Source: Paenibacillus daejeonensis DSM 15491 (GTDB lineage Bacteria > Bacillota > Bacilli > Paenibacillales > Paenibacillaceae). From it: a stretch of 64,000 bases of DNA. Shown here in pieces: positions 1-7,487 of the stretch (the first letter of the stretch is position 1; every line of letters begins with the position of its first letter). Location of the stretch: assembly GCF_000378385.1 (NCBI RefSeq), contig NZ_KB899660.1:744001-808000 (forward strand), in the 5' to 3' direction. Below the pieces are notes generated by a model. The model saw nothing but the letters and a program-made list of their open reading frames with translations. It made no database searches and was not told the origin of the DNA. The position numbers and the translations under genes are program-made.

Positions 1-243
1 CGCTATAGCCAGTCGCATATGCAGCTGCTGTTGCATTTCCTGCTCAATCTCTCCACCTTGTTCGCCAAGTTCTGGGAGACCCAGCTGTACAGTATTTTCG
101 CTACCGCGTTTCTAGTCTATTGGCCAGCCTTTTATCGTGCTTTCGATCGTATTCCAATGCCACGATGGGTGTGGCGAAGCTTTTACCCCGGTCATCTTGT
201 GCTGCTCGGGGTCGCACAGTTCCTCATTCCGAATGGGCTATAA
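1..243 (+). CDS. C-terminal part of an unidentified membrane protein
   Basis: The reading frame is open from the first base of the window, so this is the 3' end of a longer gene. The visible 80 residues contain two or three hydrophobic segments and end in a FYPGHLVLLG-like stretch before the stop. That ending resembles the last segment of TraX-type membrane proteins, but the match is weak and rests on memory only. The gene converges on topB, with only 18 bases between the two stop codons. Confidence 0.5.
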   Translation, partial: RYSQSHMQLLLHFLLNLSTLFAKFWETQLYSIFATAFLVYWPAFYRAFDRIPMPRWVWRSFYPGHLVLLGVAQFLIPNGL

Positions 244-261
244 GCCCTTTAATCTATCCCT

Positions 262-2412
262 TTACTTGTTATCTTTTTGCTCCAGCGCTGCTTTCAGCGC
301 ATCACCGAGACTAGAGCCCAGGCTGACATTGTCACTGTATTGCTGAACCATCCGCTCCTGTTGCTGGCGGTTTTTACGTCCGCCGCCACCGCTCCGTTCC
401 CCGTCCAGCTTCTCTACAAAGTTGCACGGCCTGCATTGCGCATACTTGCCCGCTTTCCCATTGTGGATCTCCATCTTCTTGCGGCATTGCGGGCATCGCT
501 TGTTAGAGAGCGCAGGTTCTGCCGCCCGCCGGTAACCACATTCCCGATCCGAGCAGACAAGGGTCTTCCCGCGCTTGCTCTTCACTTCCATGAGCGGCTT
601 GCTGCATTCAGGACACCGCGAATGGGTCAGGTTATGCGGTTTGTATTCCTTGGTTTCAACTTTGACCTCGCCAACCCATTTGGCCGCCTGCTCCCGAATT
701 CCCTTCATGAACCGGCCGCGGTCACCTTTGCCCCTCGCGATGCGCTCGAGCTCCCGCTCCCACTCTGCCGTGAGCTCGGGACTACGCAGCTCATCCACGA
801 CAAGCTCGATTAACTGCTTGCCCTTGCCGGTCGGTACCATCCGGCCCCGCACCCGTTCAATCGTATCCGTGTTGAGCAGCTTCTCGATAATATCCGCCCG
901 CGTCGCAGGTGTGCCCAGGGAGTGCTTTTCCATAATGGAGAGCAGGGCAGATTCCGTATATTTGGGCGGTGGCTGTGTCCGCAGCTCCTTGGCCTTGGCA
1001 CTCTTGATGGGAAGCTTCTGACCCATCCGAAGCGCTGGCAGCAGCTGCTGGGGCTCCGCTTGCTTCGTCTCCCCTTCTTCATCCTCGTCATCGCTCATTG
1101 TGTCTGAGCCATAGACTTCCTTCCAGCCCAGATCCGTCTGTACTCGTCCCCGGGCATAGAGTGCATCCTCACCCGCTCGCAGTACGACACTCGTCTCATC
1201 ATAGCGGTAGACCGGATAGAACAGGGCAATGAAACGCTTGACGATCAGATCGTACAGCTTGCGCTCTTCGTTGCTCAGGGCACCCAGCTGCACATACTGC
1301 TCCGTAGGGATGATGGCATGGTGGTCTGTAACCTTGCTGTCATCCACAATCCGGCGGGTGATGTTTAACGGATGCCGCAGCGCTTTCCTGGCAAGCGCGG
1401 CATACGGCCCAACAGCGACACTTTCCAGTCTGCCTTTGAGCGTAGGAGCCATGTCTGAGGTTAGATAGCGTGAATCCGTCCGAGGGTACGTCACCAGTTT
1501 ATGCTGCTCGTAGAGCCGCTGCAGTACATTGGATGTCTGCTTGGCGGAGAAGCCGAGACGTTTGCTTGCATCCCGCTGGAGCTCCGTCAAGTCGTAGGCG
1601 AGCGGCTGGGGCTCCGACTTGCCTGTCGTTTTCAGTTTCTCAACGCGCGCAGATTTGGCATTCAGGCGGTTGGCAATCGCCTCCGCGTTCGCCTTGTCCC
1701 AGAGTCTGCCGTCATGGCCTTCCTGCTGTCGATAAGAACCCTGAAAGGTACCCAGATCACCGCTAACCGTCCAATAGGGCTGGGGCTGGAAGCTGTCGAT
1801 CTCCTGCTCCCGCTTCATGAGAAGAGACAACGTCGGTGTCTGCACTCTGCCAGCCGCCAGCTGCGCATTGTACTTCACCGTCAACGCACGCGTCATATTG
1901 AGCCCGATCAGCCAGTCCGCTTCGGCCCTGCAGACGGCGGAGGCATAGAGATTATCATAGTCCCGTCCCGGTTTGAGCGCTCGAAAACCCTCTTTGATTG
2001 CTTTGTCAGTTTGAGAGGAAATCCACAACCGTTTAAACGGTTTTTTCCAATGCACCAGCTCCATAATCCAGCGCGCAACAAGCTCACCCTCGCGCCCGGC
2101 GTCGGTGGCGATGATTAGCTCCTTGATATCCTGCCGTTTGCACAGCTGGGCCACGCCTCGAAATTGCTGCGAGGTTTCTTTCATTACCTTAAGATTCATT
2201 TTGGGAGGCAAGAGCGGCAAGTCCTCCAGTGTCCAGCTTTTATACTTGTTATCATAATCCTCCGGCTCGGCCAGGGTAACTAGATGACCCAGCGCCCAAG
2301 TGACGACATATTGGTTACCTTCAAAATGGTGCCGCTGCTTTTGCCCGCAGCCCAGCACACGTGCCAACTCCTTGGCAACACTAGGCTTCTCAGCCAATAC
2401 CAATGATTTCAT
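262..2412 (-). CDS. topB: DNA topoisomerase III (type IA)
   Basis: Type IA topoisomerase that cuts and rejoins single strands and unlinks recombination or replication intermediates. The N-terminal Toprim domain shows Glu8 in LAEKPS and the DAGREGE motif near residue 104. The active-site tyrosine is Tyr309 in TYPRTDSRYL. Two C-terminal zinc-ribbon-like segments (CPEC...CSDREC and CPQC...CRPC) follow. Its 716 residues fit the TopB of Bacillus. The frame stays open to 2457, but the ATG at 2412 starts the conserved MKSLVLAEKP sequence and follows a GTGGGG-type ribosome site. It lies downstream of the SRAP gene on the same strand. Confidence 0.95.
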   Translation of the reverse strand: MKSLVLAEKPSVAKELARVLGCGQKQRHHFEGNQYVVTWALGHLVTLAEPEDYDNKYKSWTLEDLPLLPPKMNLKVMKETSQQFRGVAQLCKRQDIKELIIATDAGREGELVARWIMELVHWKKPFKRLWISSQTDKAIKEGFRALKPGRDYDNLYASAVCRAEADWLIGLNMTRALTVKYNAQLAAGRVQTPTLSLLMKREQEIDSFQPQPYWTVSGDLGTFQGSYRQQEGHDGRLWDKANAEAIANRLNAKSARVEKLKTTGKSEPQPLAYDLTELQRDASKRLGFSAKQTSNVLQRLYEQHKLVTYPRTDSRYLTSDMAPTLKGRLESVAVGPYAALARKALRHPLNITRRIVDDSKVTDHHAIIPTEQYVQLGALSNEERKLYDLIVKRFIALFYPVYRYDETSVVLRAGEDALYARGRVQTDLGWKEVYGSDTMSDDEDEEGETKQAEPQQLLPALRMGQKLPIKSAKAKELRTQPPPKYTESALLSIMEKHSLGTPATRADIIEKLLNTDTIERVRGRMVPTGKGKQLIELVVDELRSPELTAEWERELERIARGKGDRGRFMKGIREQAAKWVGEVKVETKEYKPHNLTHSRCPECSKPLMEVKSKRGKTLVCSDRECGYRRAAEPALSNKRCPQCRKKMEIHNGKAGKYAQCRPCNFVEKLDGERSGGGGRKNRQQQERMVQQYSDNVSLGSSLGDALKAALEQKDNK

Positions 2413-2513
2413 AATAAAAAGACCCCACTTCCATAGATGAACATGCTTGTCCACCATTATCCATGGAAGTAGGGATGCTTGTCAAAGCCGATTAGCGGTT
2501 CGGATCAATCCTT

Positions 2514-3188
2514 CTATCGTTTGACGGTTAATGTGCCTGGGTCATAATGGACGATGCAATCCGGGGTTTCCAACTCATCCAATTGGAGGCGAGGATTGAC
2601 TGGGTAGCTGTCCATTCGGGATGCGGCATAAGGATAGATCCGGCTATTCCAGAGACTGAGATCTGTCGTGTCAGAATCCAGCCACAGGTCCATGTCCTCG
2701 CGATCCAGGATGACAGGCATGCGCTCGGTATACTCGGACACAACGCGATTGGACATGGTCGTGATAATCGTGAAGGTCCGGTGCTGCATCCCGCGTGGGT
2801 CCACTCTGGTCTCGTACAAGCCAGCCATGCCAAAAACCGGCTGATCCCGCAACACGATTCGTACAGAGCTGCTATTCTTCCCCTCCGTTCGGGTGCTGTA
2901 GAAACCACTGCATGGGATAATGCAACGTTGACGCTTTAAGATGCGTTCAAAGATTTTCTTGCCGCTAACGGAATCATAATCCGCATTGACGGAATCTCGG
3001 GCCCAATACGGAAACAGTCCCCATCTGGAATCAACCAGGCTGCGTTCGCGGCGGCTGGAGATAATGATGGGGAGCTGTTGTAATGGAGATATGTTATACC
3101 GCTGTCGGTACGACGTCAGCATTTTGGTAATGCCGAAGGTTTCTTGGAGCTGGACGATATCTGCTGTCAGGGAAAAGCGTTCGCACAT
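2514..3188 (-). CDS. SRAP (YedK/HMCES) family protein with altered active site
   Basis: SRAP proteins bind single-stranded DNA and shield abasic sites by a crosslink through Cys2. This 224-residue protein begins MCERF, so Cys2 becomes N-terminal after methionine removal. It keeps the fold landmarks RWGLFPYWA, RCIIPCSGFY and ERMPVIL. The other key residues known from E. coli YedK are changed: INAR reads VNAD (Asn68 kept, Arg replaced by Asp70), GFYEW reads GFYST (Glu105 position is Ser98), and the His160 position is Thr154. It is therefore a divergent member that may bind or crosslink DNA without the usual chemistry. It lies 101 bases upstream of topB, possibly in one transcript. Confidence 0.85.
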   Translation of the reverse strand: MCERFSLTADIVQLQETFGITKMLTSYRQRYNISPLQQLPIIISSRRERSLVDSRWGLFPYWARDSVNADYDSVSGKKIFERILKRQRCIIPCSGFYSTRTEGKNSSSVRIVLRDQPVFGMAGLYETRVDPRGMQHRTFTIITTMSNRVVSEYTERMPVILDREDMDLWLDSDTTDLSLWNSRIYPYAASRMDSYPVNPRLQLDELETPDCIVHYDPGTLTVKR

Positions 3189-3264
3189 GGAGATCAGCCA
3201 CCTTTTTTAACTCCATTATCCGCAGCTTTTGCCATCTTATGCATGACAACGTCAATTCCAAGAC

Positions 3265-4146
3265 TCAGGCCTTCAGAAAAGTCTCCAGAATAAAATCCTT
3301 GCCCACAATCCGCTTCGCAGCATCTACACCCACAAAACGCAAATGCCAAGGCTCATAATCATAGCCGGTCTCTTCTTCCCTGCCCTCCGCATAACGAATA
3401 ATAAATCCAAACTCCTGCGCGTGCTCTTTCAGCCACTTGCCTTCCTCGGTCTGGCCAAATTTCTTGACGAGGTCATAGTTCACGCTGGCACTTGAGACAT
3501 CCATCGCCAGGCCGCTCTGGTGCTCGCTCTGGCCTGGATAGGCACTGGTCCGATTGGCCTCCTCCGCCCCCTTAAGCTCGGCGTTACGGTTGAATATAGC
3601 CTCTTGGGTTGCATAAGAGCGATAGCCTGACACTGCCTTTAGCTCTATTCCCTCTGCCTTGGCTTGGTTGAACAACCGCTCCAGCGCCTTGGCCGCAGGC
3701 TTGCGGAGCTGCTTCTTCGGATGGTCTCCAGCGAAGGAGAACGGCACATTAGGAATGACAAGATCGGGCGGGATATAGTCTGCTGGAAGATGTCGCTCTT
3801 TGTTGACAAGAACAAGCATACTGGTCACATTAGTCACGGTAACTCGACCCTCCACCTCACGTACATTGGTGTCCGGGCGATTAGCTTCAATCATAGCTGC
3901 CAGGGCGTTCTCCAGCATCATTTTAGGATCAAGCTGTGCTGCGGCAACCGGCGTTAGTGGGACAAGTGTGTTGTCCGCAGGCTTACTTGGTGCTATACCA
4001 ATCGGAGCTTGTCCGCTAGGAATGATAGATGTTTCTGAGGATGCCTGTTTGATAAGCCAGTGATCCAGTGGTGTTTCAGCCAGCGCCAGGTAGCCAGTGC
4101 AGACCAGGGTTACTAAGGCTCCTGCACAGGTTTTTGAGAATTTCAT
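3265..4146 (-). CDS. VanY/DacB-like D-alanyl-D-alanine carboxypeptidase (peptidase M15B)
   Basis: Zinc carboxypeptidase expected to remove the terminal D-Ala from peptidoglycan stem peptides outside the membrane. An N-terminal signal or anchor (MKFSKTCAGALVTLV...) is followed by a linker of about 110 residues. The catalytic domain has SGYRSYATQ, the SEHQSGLAMD zinc motif (His and Asp ligands) and EPWHLRFVG with the last His ligand. The 293-residue length fits. AGGAGG lies 9 bases before the ATG. It is divergent from the DUF2512 gene, with about 210 bases of shared upstream DNA. Confidence 0.9.
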   Translation of the reverse strand: MKFSKTCAGALVTLVCTGYLALAETPLDHWLIKQASSETSIIPSGQAPIGIAPSKPADNTLVPLTPVAAAQLDPKMMLENALAAMIEANRPDTNVREVEGRVTVTNVTSMLVLVNKERHLPADYIPPDLVIPNVPFSFAGDHPKKQLRKPAAKALERLFNQAKAEGIELKAVSGYRSYATQEAIFNRNAELKGAEEANRTSAYPGQSEHQSGLAMDVSSASVNYDLVKKFGQTEEGKWLKEHAQEFGFIIRYAEGREEETGYDYEPWHLRFVGVDAAKRIVGKDFILETFLKA

Positions 4147-4356
4147 AGGCCTTTGCCTCCTAATCTAGTTGTCTTAGATAGAGTATAGGGCTGTGATATC
4201 TCGCAATCGTCTCTACTTGTTTCGGACTTGTAAACACGCCTTGCCAATCTATCTATGAATACCCTTCCACATTTGCTCTGAACATTAGAAATGCATAAAG
4301 GTCATCATCAGGAGGGACGCTAAGGAAAAATTTCAGCGAAAGGAAGTGCATACATC

Positions 4357-4704
4357 ATGTTCAAATTTTTGTTGAAATGGATTGTAAATGGAACGATCAT
4401 CGTCGCCTTTCTGATGTATTACTCCAATACGACATTCATGATGTCAGCAGTCATCGCAACCGGACTTACCCTCCTTGCCTATCTGATCGGTGACCAAGTG
4501 ATCTTGCGGTTAACGAATAACGGATTTGCTGCTGTGTGTGACGCCTTGTTGGCGATTGTCTATTTTGGTATCCTGTCTTACGCCATGGATTTACGGATTT
4601 ATGCAGGGGAGATCATTTTTCTTGCTGTGCTGATTGGCGTTGTGGAATGGGTGCTGCATCGATATGTATTCAATGATCCGATGAGAAGCATTGCCGGCTC
4701 CTAG
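4357..4704 (+). CDS. DUF2512 (YndM-like) membrane protein
   Basis: A 115-residue protein with four predicted membrane helices covering nearly all of its length, resembling Bacillus YndM (DUF2512). Its function is unknown. The ribosome site AAAGGAAGTG precedes the ATG. The next gene, an alpha/beta hydrolase, starts about 30 bases downstream on the same strand, so the two are probably co-transcribed. Confidence 0.75.
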   Translation: MFKFLLKWIVNGTIIVAFLMYYSNTTFMMSAVIATGLTLLAYLIGDQVILRLTNNGFAAVCDALLAIVYFGILSYAMDLRIYAGEIIFLAVLIGVVEWVLHRYVFNDPMRSIAGS

Positions 4705-4733
4705 AGTTGGATCTCGGGAAGGAGTGGTTGTCT

Positions 4734-5621
4734 GTGCCCTACGCCACTGTTAACGGAGGAACCCTGTACTACACAAGTACCGGAGAAGGAGTGCCAATTG
4801 TCTTTATCCATCCTCCCTTGCTGACAAGTGCGGTGTTTGCCTATCAGCAGCGTCTCCTTGCATCCAATCATCGGGTTATCACCTTCGATATTCGCGGTCA
4901 CGGGAGGAGCGCCCCCTCCGACCAGCCCTTAACCTACCGTTTAATCGTAGAAGATATCCGGCAATTGATGGCTCACCTGGAGATTAGCAAGGTTGTTGTA
5001 GCGGGTTATTCGACTGGTGGATCGATTGCCCTGGAGGCGCTGCTGACCCATCCCGAGCTTTTTGTGGGCGGTATTCTGATCAGCGCCATGTCGGAGACAA
5101 GCGATATCTATCTTCGCAGCCGAATCCGACTAGCGATCGGCCTGACCATCTGGCGACCCTTGCAACGGCTGCTTCGCCTGGGGATGACCTGGGGGAATGC
5201 AGATAACCGGACTACTTTTCATAATCTGCGGCTTACTACGAGAACCTCTTCCCAGCGCAGTATCAGACAATTGTTCGCTTATAGTCTTCATTATCGATGT
5301 ACCGAGAGGTTGCCCGAAATCCAGGCCCCCGTCTTGCTTATGTATGGTGGAAAAGATCGAAGTTTCAAAAGGTACCGTCACATCCTTCGCCATGGACTCC
5401 CAAATAACCAGACGGTTATTCTTCACTCCGAGAAGCATCAGCTCCCGACAAAAGCGGGCCTCCAAACCAACGATGTCATCCGGCGCTGGATGGCGAGACT
5501 CGTCAGCAAGAATGGCTTGGCGTTGTCATCAGCAGTTCAAGGATTAGAATATCCGGCGAAGGCGTTGGTGGCCGCTCAGGATATACCAGGAGCTGAAAAT
5601 GAAAACCGCGCTTCCCCATAA
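4734..5621 (+). CDS. Alpha/beta-fold hydrolase
   Basis: A 295-residue alpha/beta hydrolase of the esterase/lactonase class; the substrate cannot be told. It shows the oxyanion region FIHPPLL, the FDIRGHGRS motif, the nucleophile elbow GYSTGG (Ser), an Asp in LLMYGGKDRSF and a likely catalytic His in SEKHQLP. The frame is open from a TTG at 4707, but GGAAGGAG at 4717-4724 sits properly in front of GTG 4734, which starts a typical N-terminus (PYATVNGGTLYY). The last codons form one arm of the shared terminator hairpin. Confidence 0.85.
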   Translation: MPYATVNGGTLYYTSTGEGVPIVFIHPPLLTSAVFAYQQRLLASNHRVITFDIRGHGRSAPSDQPLTYRLIVEDIRQLMAHLEISKVVVAGYSTGGSIALEALLTHPELFVGGILISAMSETSDIYLRSRIRLAIGLTIWRPLQRLLRLGMTWGNADNRTTFHNLRLTTRTSSQRSIRQLFAYSLHYRCTERLPEIQAPVLLMYGGKDRSFKRYRHILRHGLPNNQTVILHSEKHQLPTKAGLQTNDVIRRWMARLVSKNGLALSSAVQGLEYPAKALVAAQDIPGAENENRASP

Positions 5622-5637
5622 GAGGAGCGCGGTTTTC
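5601..5637. terminator. Bidirectional terminator between hydrolase and hisA-like gene
   Basis: A perfect 12-bp stem, GAAAACCGCGCT paired with AGCGCGGTTTTC, with a 13-base loop. A runs on one side and T runs on the other let it serve both converging genes. It overlaps the hydrolase stop codon. Confidence 0.85.
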
Positions 5638-5639
5638 AA

Positions 5640-6401
5640 TTACGCCAGCCGACGATTGTATGCAACAACCTCGTCATATGACAGTTCGCCACCAAAAATA
5701 TCTAGTGCGCTCCCGATCGTAATATCCAGTTTACCTGCTGTCAGTTGGCGAAAATGCTCAAGATCCTCCAGCGATCGGCATCCCCCCGCATACGTGGTTG
5801 GGATTGTGACCCACTCTGCAAGCGAACGGGCAAGGTCCTGCTGTACACCGGAGCGTTTGCCCTCAACATCCACAGCATGAATCAAATATTCATCACAATA
5901 GTCCGCCAGTTGGCTCAGGTGCTGCTCATCCACCGAGAAGCTGCTGAATACTGTCCACTGCTTGGTGACAACATACCAGCCGTCATCCTTGGCCTTGCAG
6001 CTCAGATCAATAACGATCCGATCCTTGCCGACCTCAGATACCAGACGCTGGAGGTTGCGTTCGTTGAGCTCGCCGCCTTCAAACAGGTAGGAGGTTACAA
6101 TGATATGTGTAGCCCCCTGCTCCAGATAGTGCGCGGCGTTGTCTGCGGTGATTCCGCCACCAATCTGGAGGCCGCCAGGATATGCCCGCAGCGCTTCAAC
6201 TGCTGCCTGTTCGTTGCCGCCCCCGAGCATGATGACATGGCCTCCCCGCAGCTCATCACGGCGGAACAGGTCCGCATAATGGGCCGATCCCTGCTCGGAC
6301 ACAAAATTTTCGATTATTGGTTTTTCCCCGGTATTTAACGTTTCACCGACGATTTGTTTAACTTTTCCTTGATGCAGATCAATACATGGCCGGAATTGCA
6401 T
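5640..6401 (-). CDS. hisA: Eukaryote-type HisA (ProFAR isomerase, HIS6-like)
   Basis: A 253-residue TIM-barrel enzyme for the Amadori rearrangement in histidine synthesis. The sequence follows the fungal/plant HIS6 form rather than the usual bacterial HisA: CIDLHQGKVKQIVG near the start, NFVSEQGSAHYA, LQIGGGI, IVIDLSCKAKDDGW, YLIHAVDVEGKRSG, TYAGGCRSLEDL and TIGSALDIFGG. The catalytic Asp of CIDLH and the second Asp in DLSC/HAVDVEG regions are present. No other his gene lies in the window, so it stands outside a histidine operon. AAAGGA lies about 13 bases before the ATG. The family call comes from recalled yeast HIS6 motifs. Confidence 0.85.
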   Translation of the reverse strand: MQFRPCIDLHQGKVKQIVGETLNTGEKPIIENFVSEQGSAHYADLFRRDELRGGHVIMLGGGNEQAAVEALRAYPGGLQIGGGITADNAAHYLEQGATHIIVTSYLFEGGELNERNLQRLVSEVGKDRIVIDLSCKAKDDGWYVVTKQWTVFSSFSVDEQHLSQLADYCDEYLIHAVDVEGKRSGVQQDLARSLAEWVTIPTTYAGGCRSLEDLEHFRQLTAGKLDITIGSALDIFGGELSYDEVVAYNRRLA

Positions 6402-6454
6402 GGATTTTATTCAGTCCTTTCACGCGCTAGCAAGTCTTGCTGCTGATGCAAAAA

Positions 6455-6886
6455 TTAGTAGCCGGAACGCTTCTCAAGCTTGTGAACCTGCAGCAGAGCA
6501 ATTATAATAATGATGAATGCCACAAGGGCAAGCATAGGGATCGTGATGAACCCGAACCAGTTCAGATAATCCTCTGCACAGGAGACAGCACCGCAAGCAC
6601 TGGCCAGTCCCGAATCCTTCGGCAAATTCTGCAGGAGGATATGGTAGGCAGAAAATCCGGCTCCGATGATTGCAAGAGGCAGCACATAGGGTATAATAAC
6701 CGAAGAGCTGCGTGCCGTAGCGATGCCTAACAGGAGAACTAACGGGTACATGAAGATGCGCTGATACCAGCATAGACTGCAGGGAACATAATGGAGTACT
6801 TCACTCAGGTAGAGACTTCCTAATGTGGCCACGACGGACACAGCCCAGGCCAGGAACAGCCATGAGCCGCTTTTTCTGTATTTCAC
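6455..6886 (-). CDS. bdbC: BdbC-type thiol:disulfide oxidoreductase (DsbB family)
   Basis: Four-helix membrane protein that passes electrons from a secreted thiol oxidase to quinone, forming disulfides in exported proteins. The DsbB redox pairs are both visible: CSLC before WYQR at about residues 36-39, and ACGAVSC in the second external loop. Length is 143 residues. It starts with GTG at 6886, seven bases after AAGGAG; no in-frame ATG lies near. It may be paired with a BdbD not present here. Confidence 0.9.
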   Translation of the reverse strand: MKYRKSGSWLFLAWAVSVVATLGSLYLSEVLHYVPCSLCWYQRIFMYPLVLLLGIATARSSSVIIPYVLPLAIIGAGFSAYHILLQNLPKDSGLASACGAVSCAEDYLNWFGFITIPMLALVAFIIIIIALLQVHKLEKRSGY

Positions 6887-7048
6887 TTCATCACTCCTTG
6901 CTCTCGCATCAACAACTTTATATTCTACATACCCAGGCTGTATCCGGCACGTGTGTACGGCAGGTTGCCAGCAGCAGTTGCATGACGGATCTACTTATGT
7001 ACTGGAATGTATTGAATAAAATTCTAGCATGAAGAAAGGAGCTTGTAT

Positions 7049-7411
7049 ATGCAAAAATGGGCGATGTTCACGGTTTTTTGTCTAGCCGGAATCTTCAGTA
7101 TCTATCTCATCCTCTTCACTCTTCCATCCAAGGAAGAAGCAGAGCAGGAAGCTGCTTTTGAAGTGCCTGTGCGTGAGATTGATGCAGGGGCTGCTGAGAA
7201 CTTGCTTAGCCAACAGAATTGTATCGGCTGTCATGGCGGCAACCTGGAAGGCGGCATGGGTCCTGCGTTGGACAAGGTCGGTTCGACGAAGACCAAAGAA
7301 CAGATCTACCGCATCATTATGAATGGCGGCAACGGAATGCCTGGTTTTGAAGATAAGCTTTCCGAAGATGAGGTTATTAATCTCTCGCTTTACTTAGCCG
7401 AATTGCAGTAA
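7049..7411 (+). CDS. Membrane-anchored small cytochrome c (c-550/551 type)
   Basis: A 120-residue protein with one N-terminal membrane anchor and one heme c domain. The heme attachment motif is CIGCH, and the axial Met is likely in GGNGMPGF, as in Bacillus CccA/CccB. It would carry electrons on the outer face of the membrane. ATG 7049 lies seven bases after AAAGGAG; a TTG two codons upstream is less likely. It is followed directly by a terminator. Confidence 0.9.
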   Translation: MQKWAMFTVFCLAGIFSIYLILFTLPSKEEAEQEAAFEVPVREIDAGAAENLLSQQNCIGCHGGNLEGGMGPALDKVGSTKTKEQIYRIIMNGGNGMPGFEDKLSEDEVINLSLYLAELQ

Positions 7412-7418
7412 GCGCAAC

Positions 7419-7469
7419 AAAGAGACTGTCCGGAATGTCAGTTGATACTGACTTCTGGACAGTCTCTTT
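7419..7469. terminator. Bidirectional terminator after cytochrome c gene
   Basis: A 13-bp stem (AAAGAGACTGTCC with GGACAGTCTCTTT) encloses a second small hairpin and is followed by TTTTATTT. It separates the converging cytochrome and stalk-protein genes. Confidence 0.85.
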
Positions 7470-7487
7470 TATTTCAATAGATGTGGA

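Noticed and set aside
277-2118. Long plus-strand frames over topB
   Set aside because: They oppose a well-conserved gene, have no ribosome sites and give Arg/Pro-rich sequences without any known motif.
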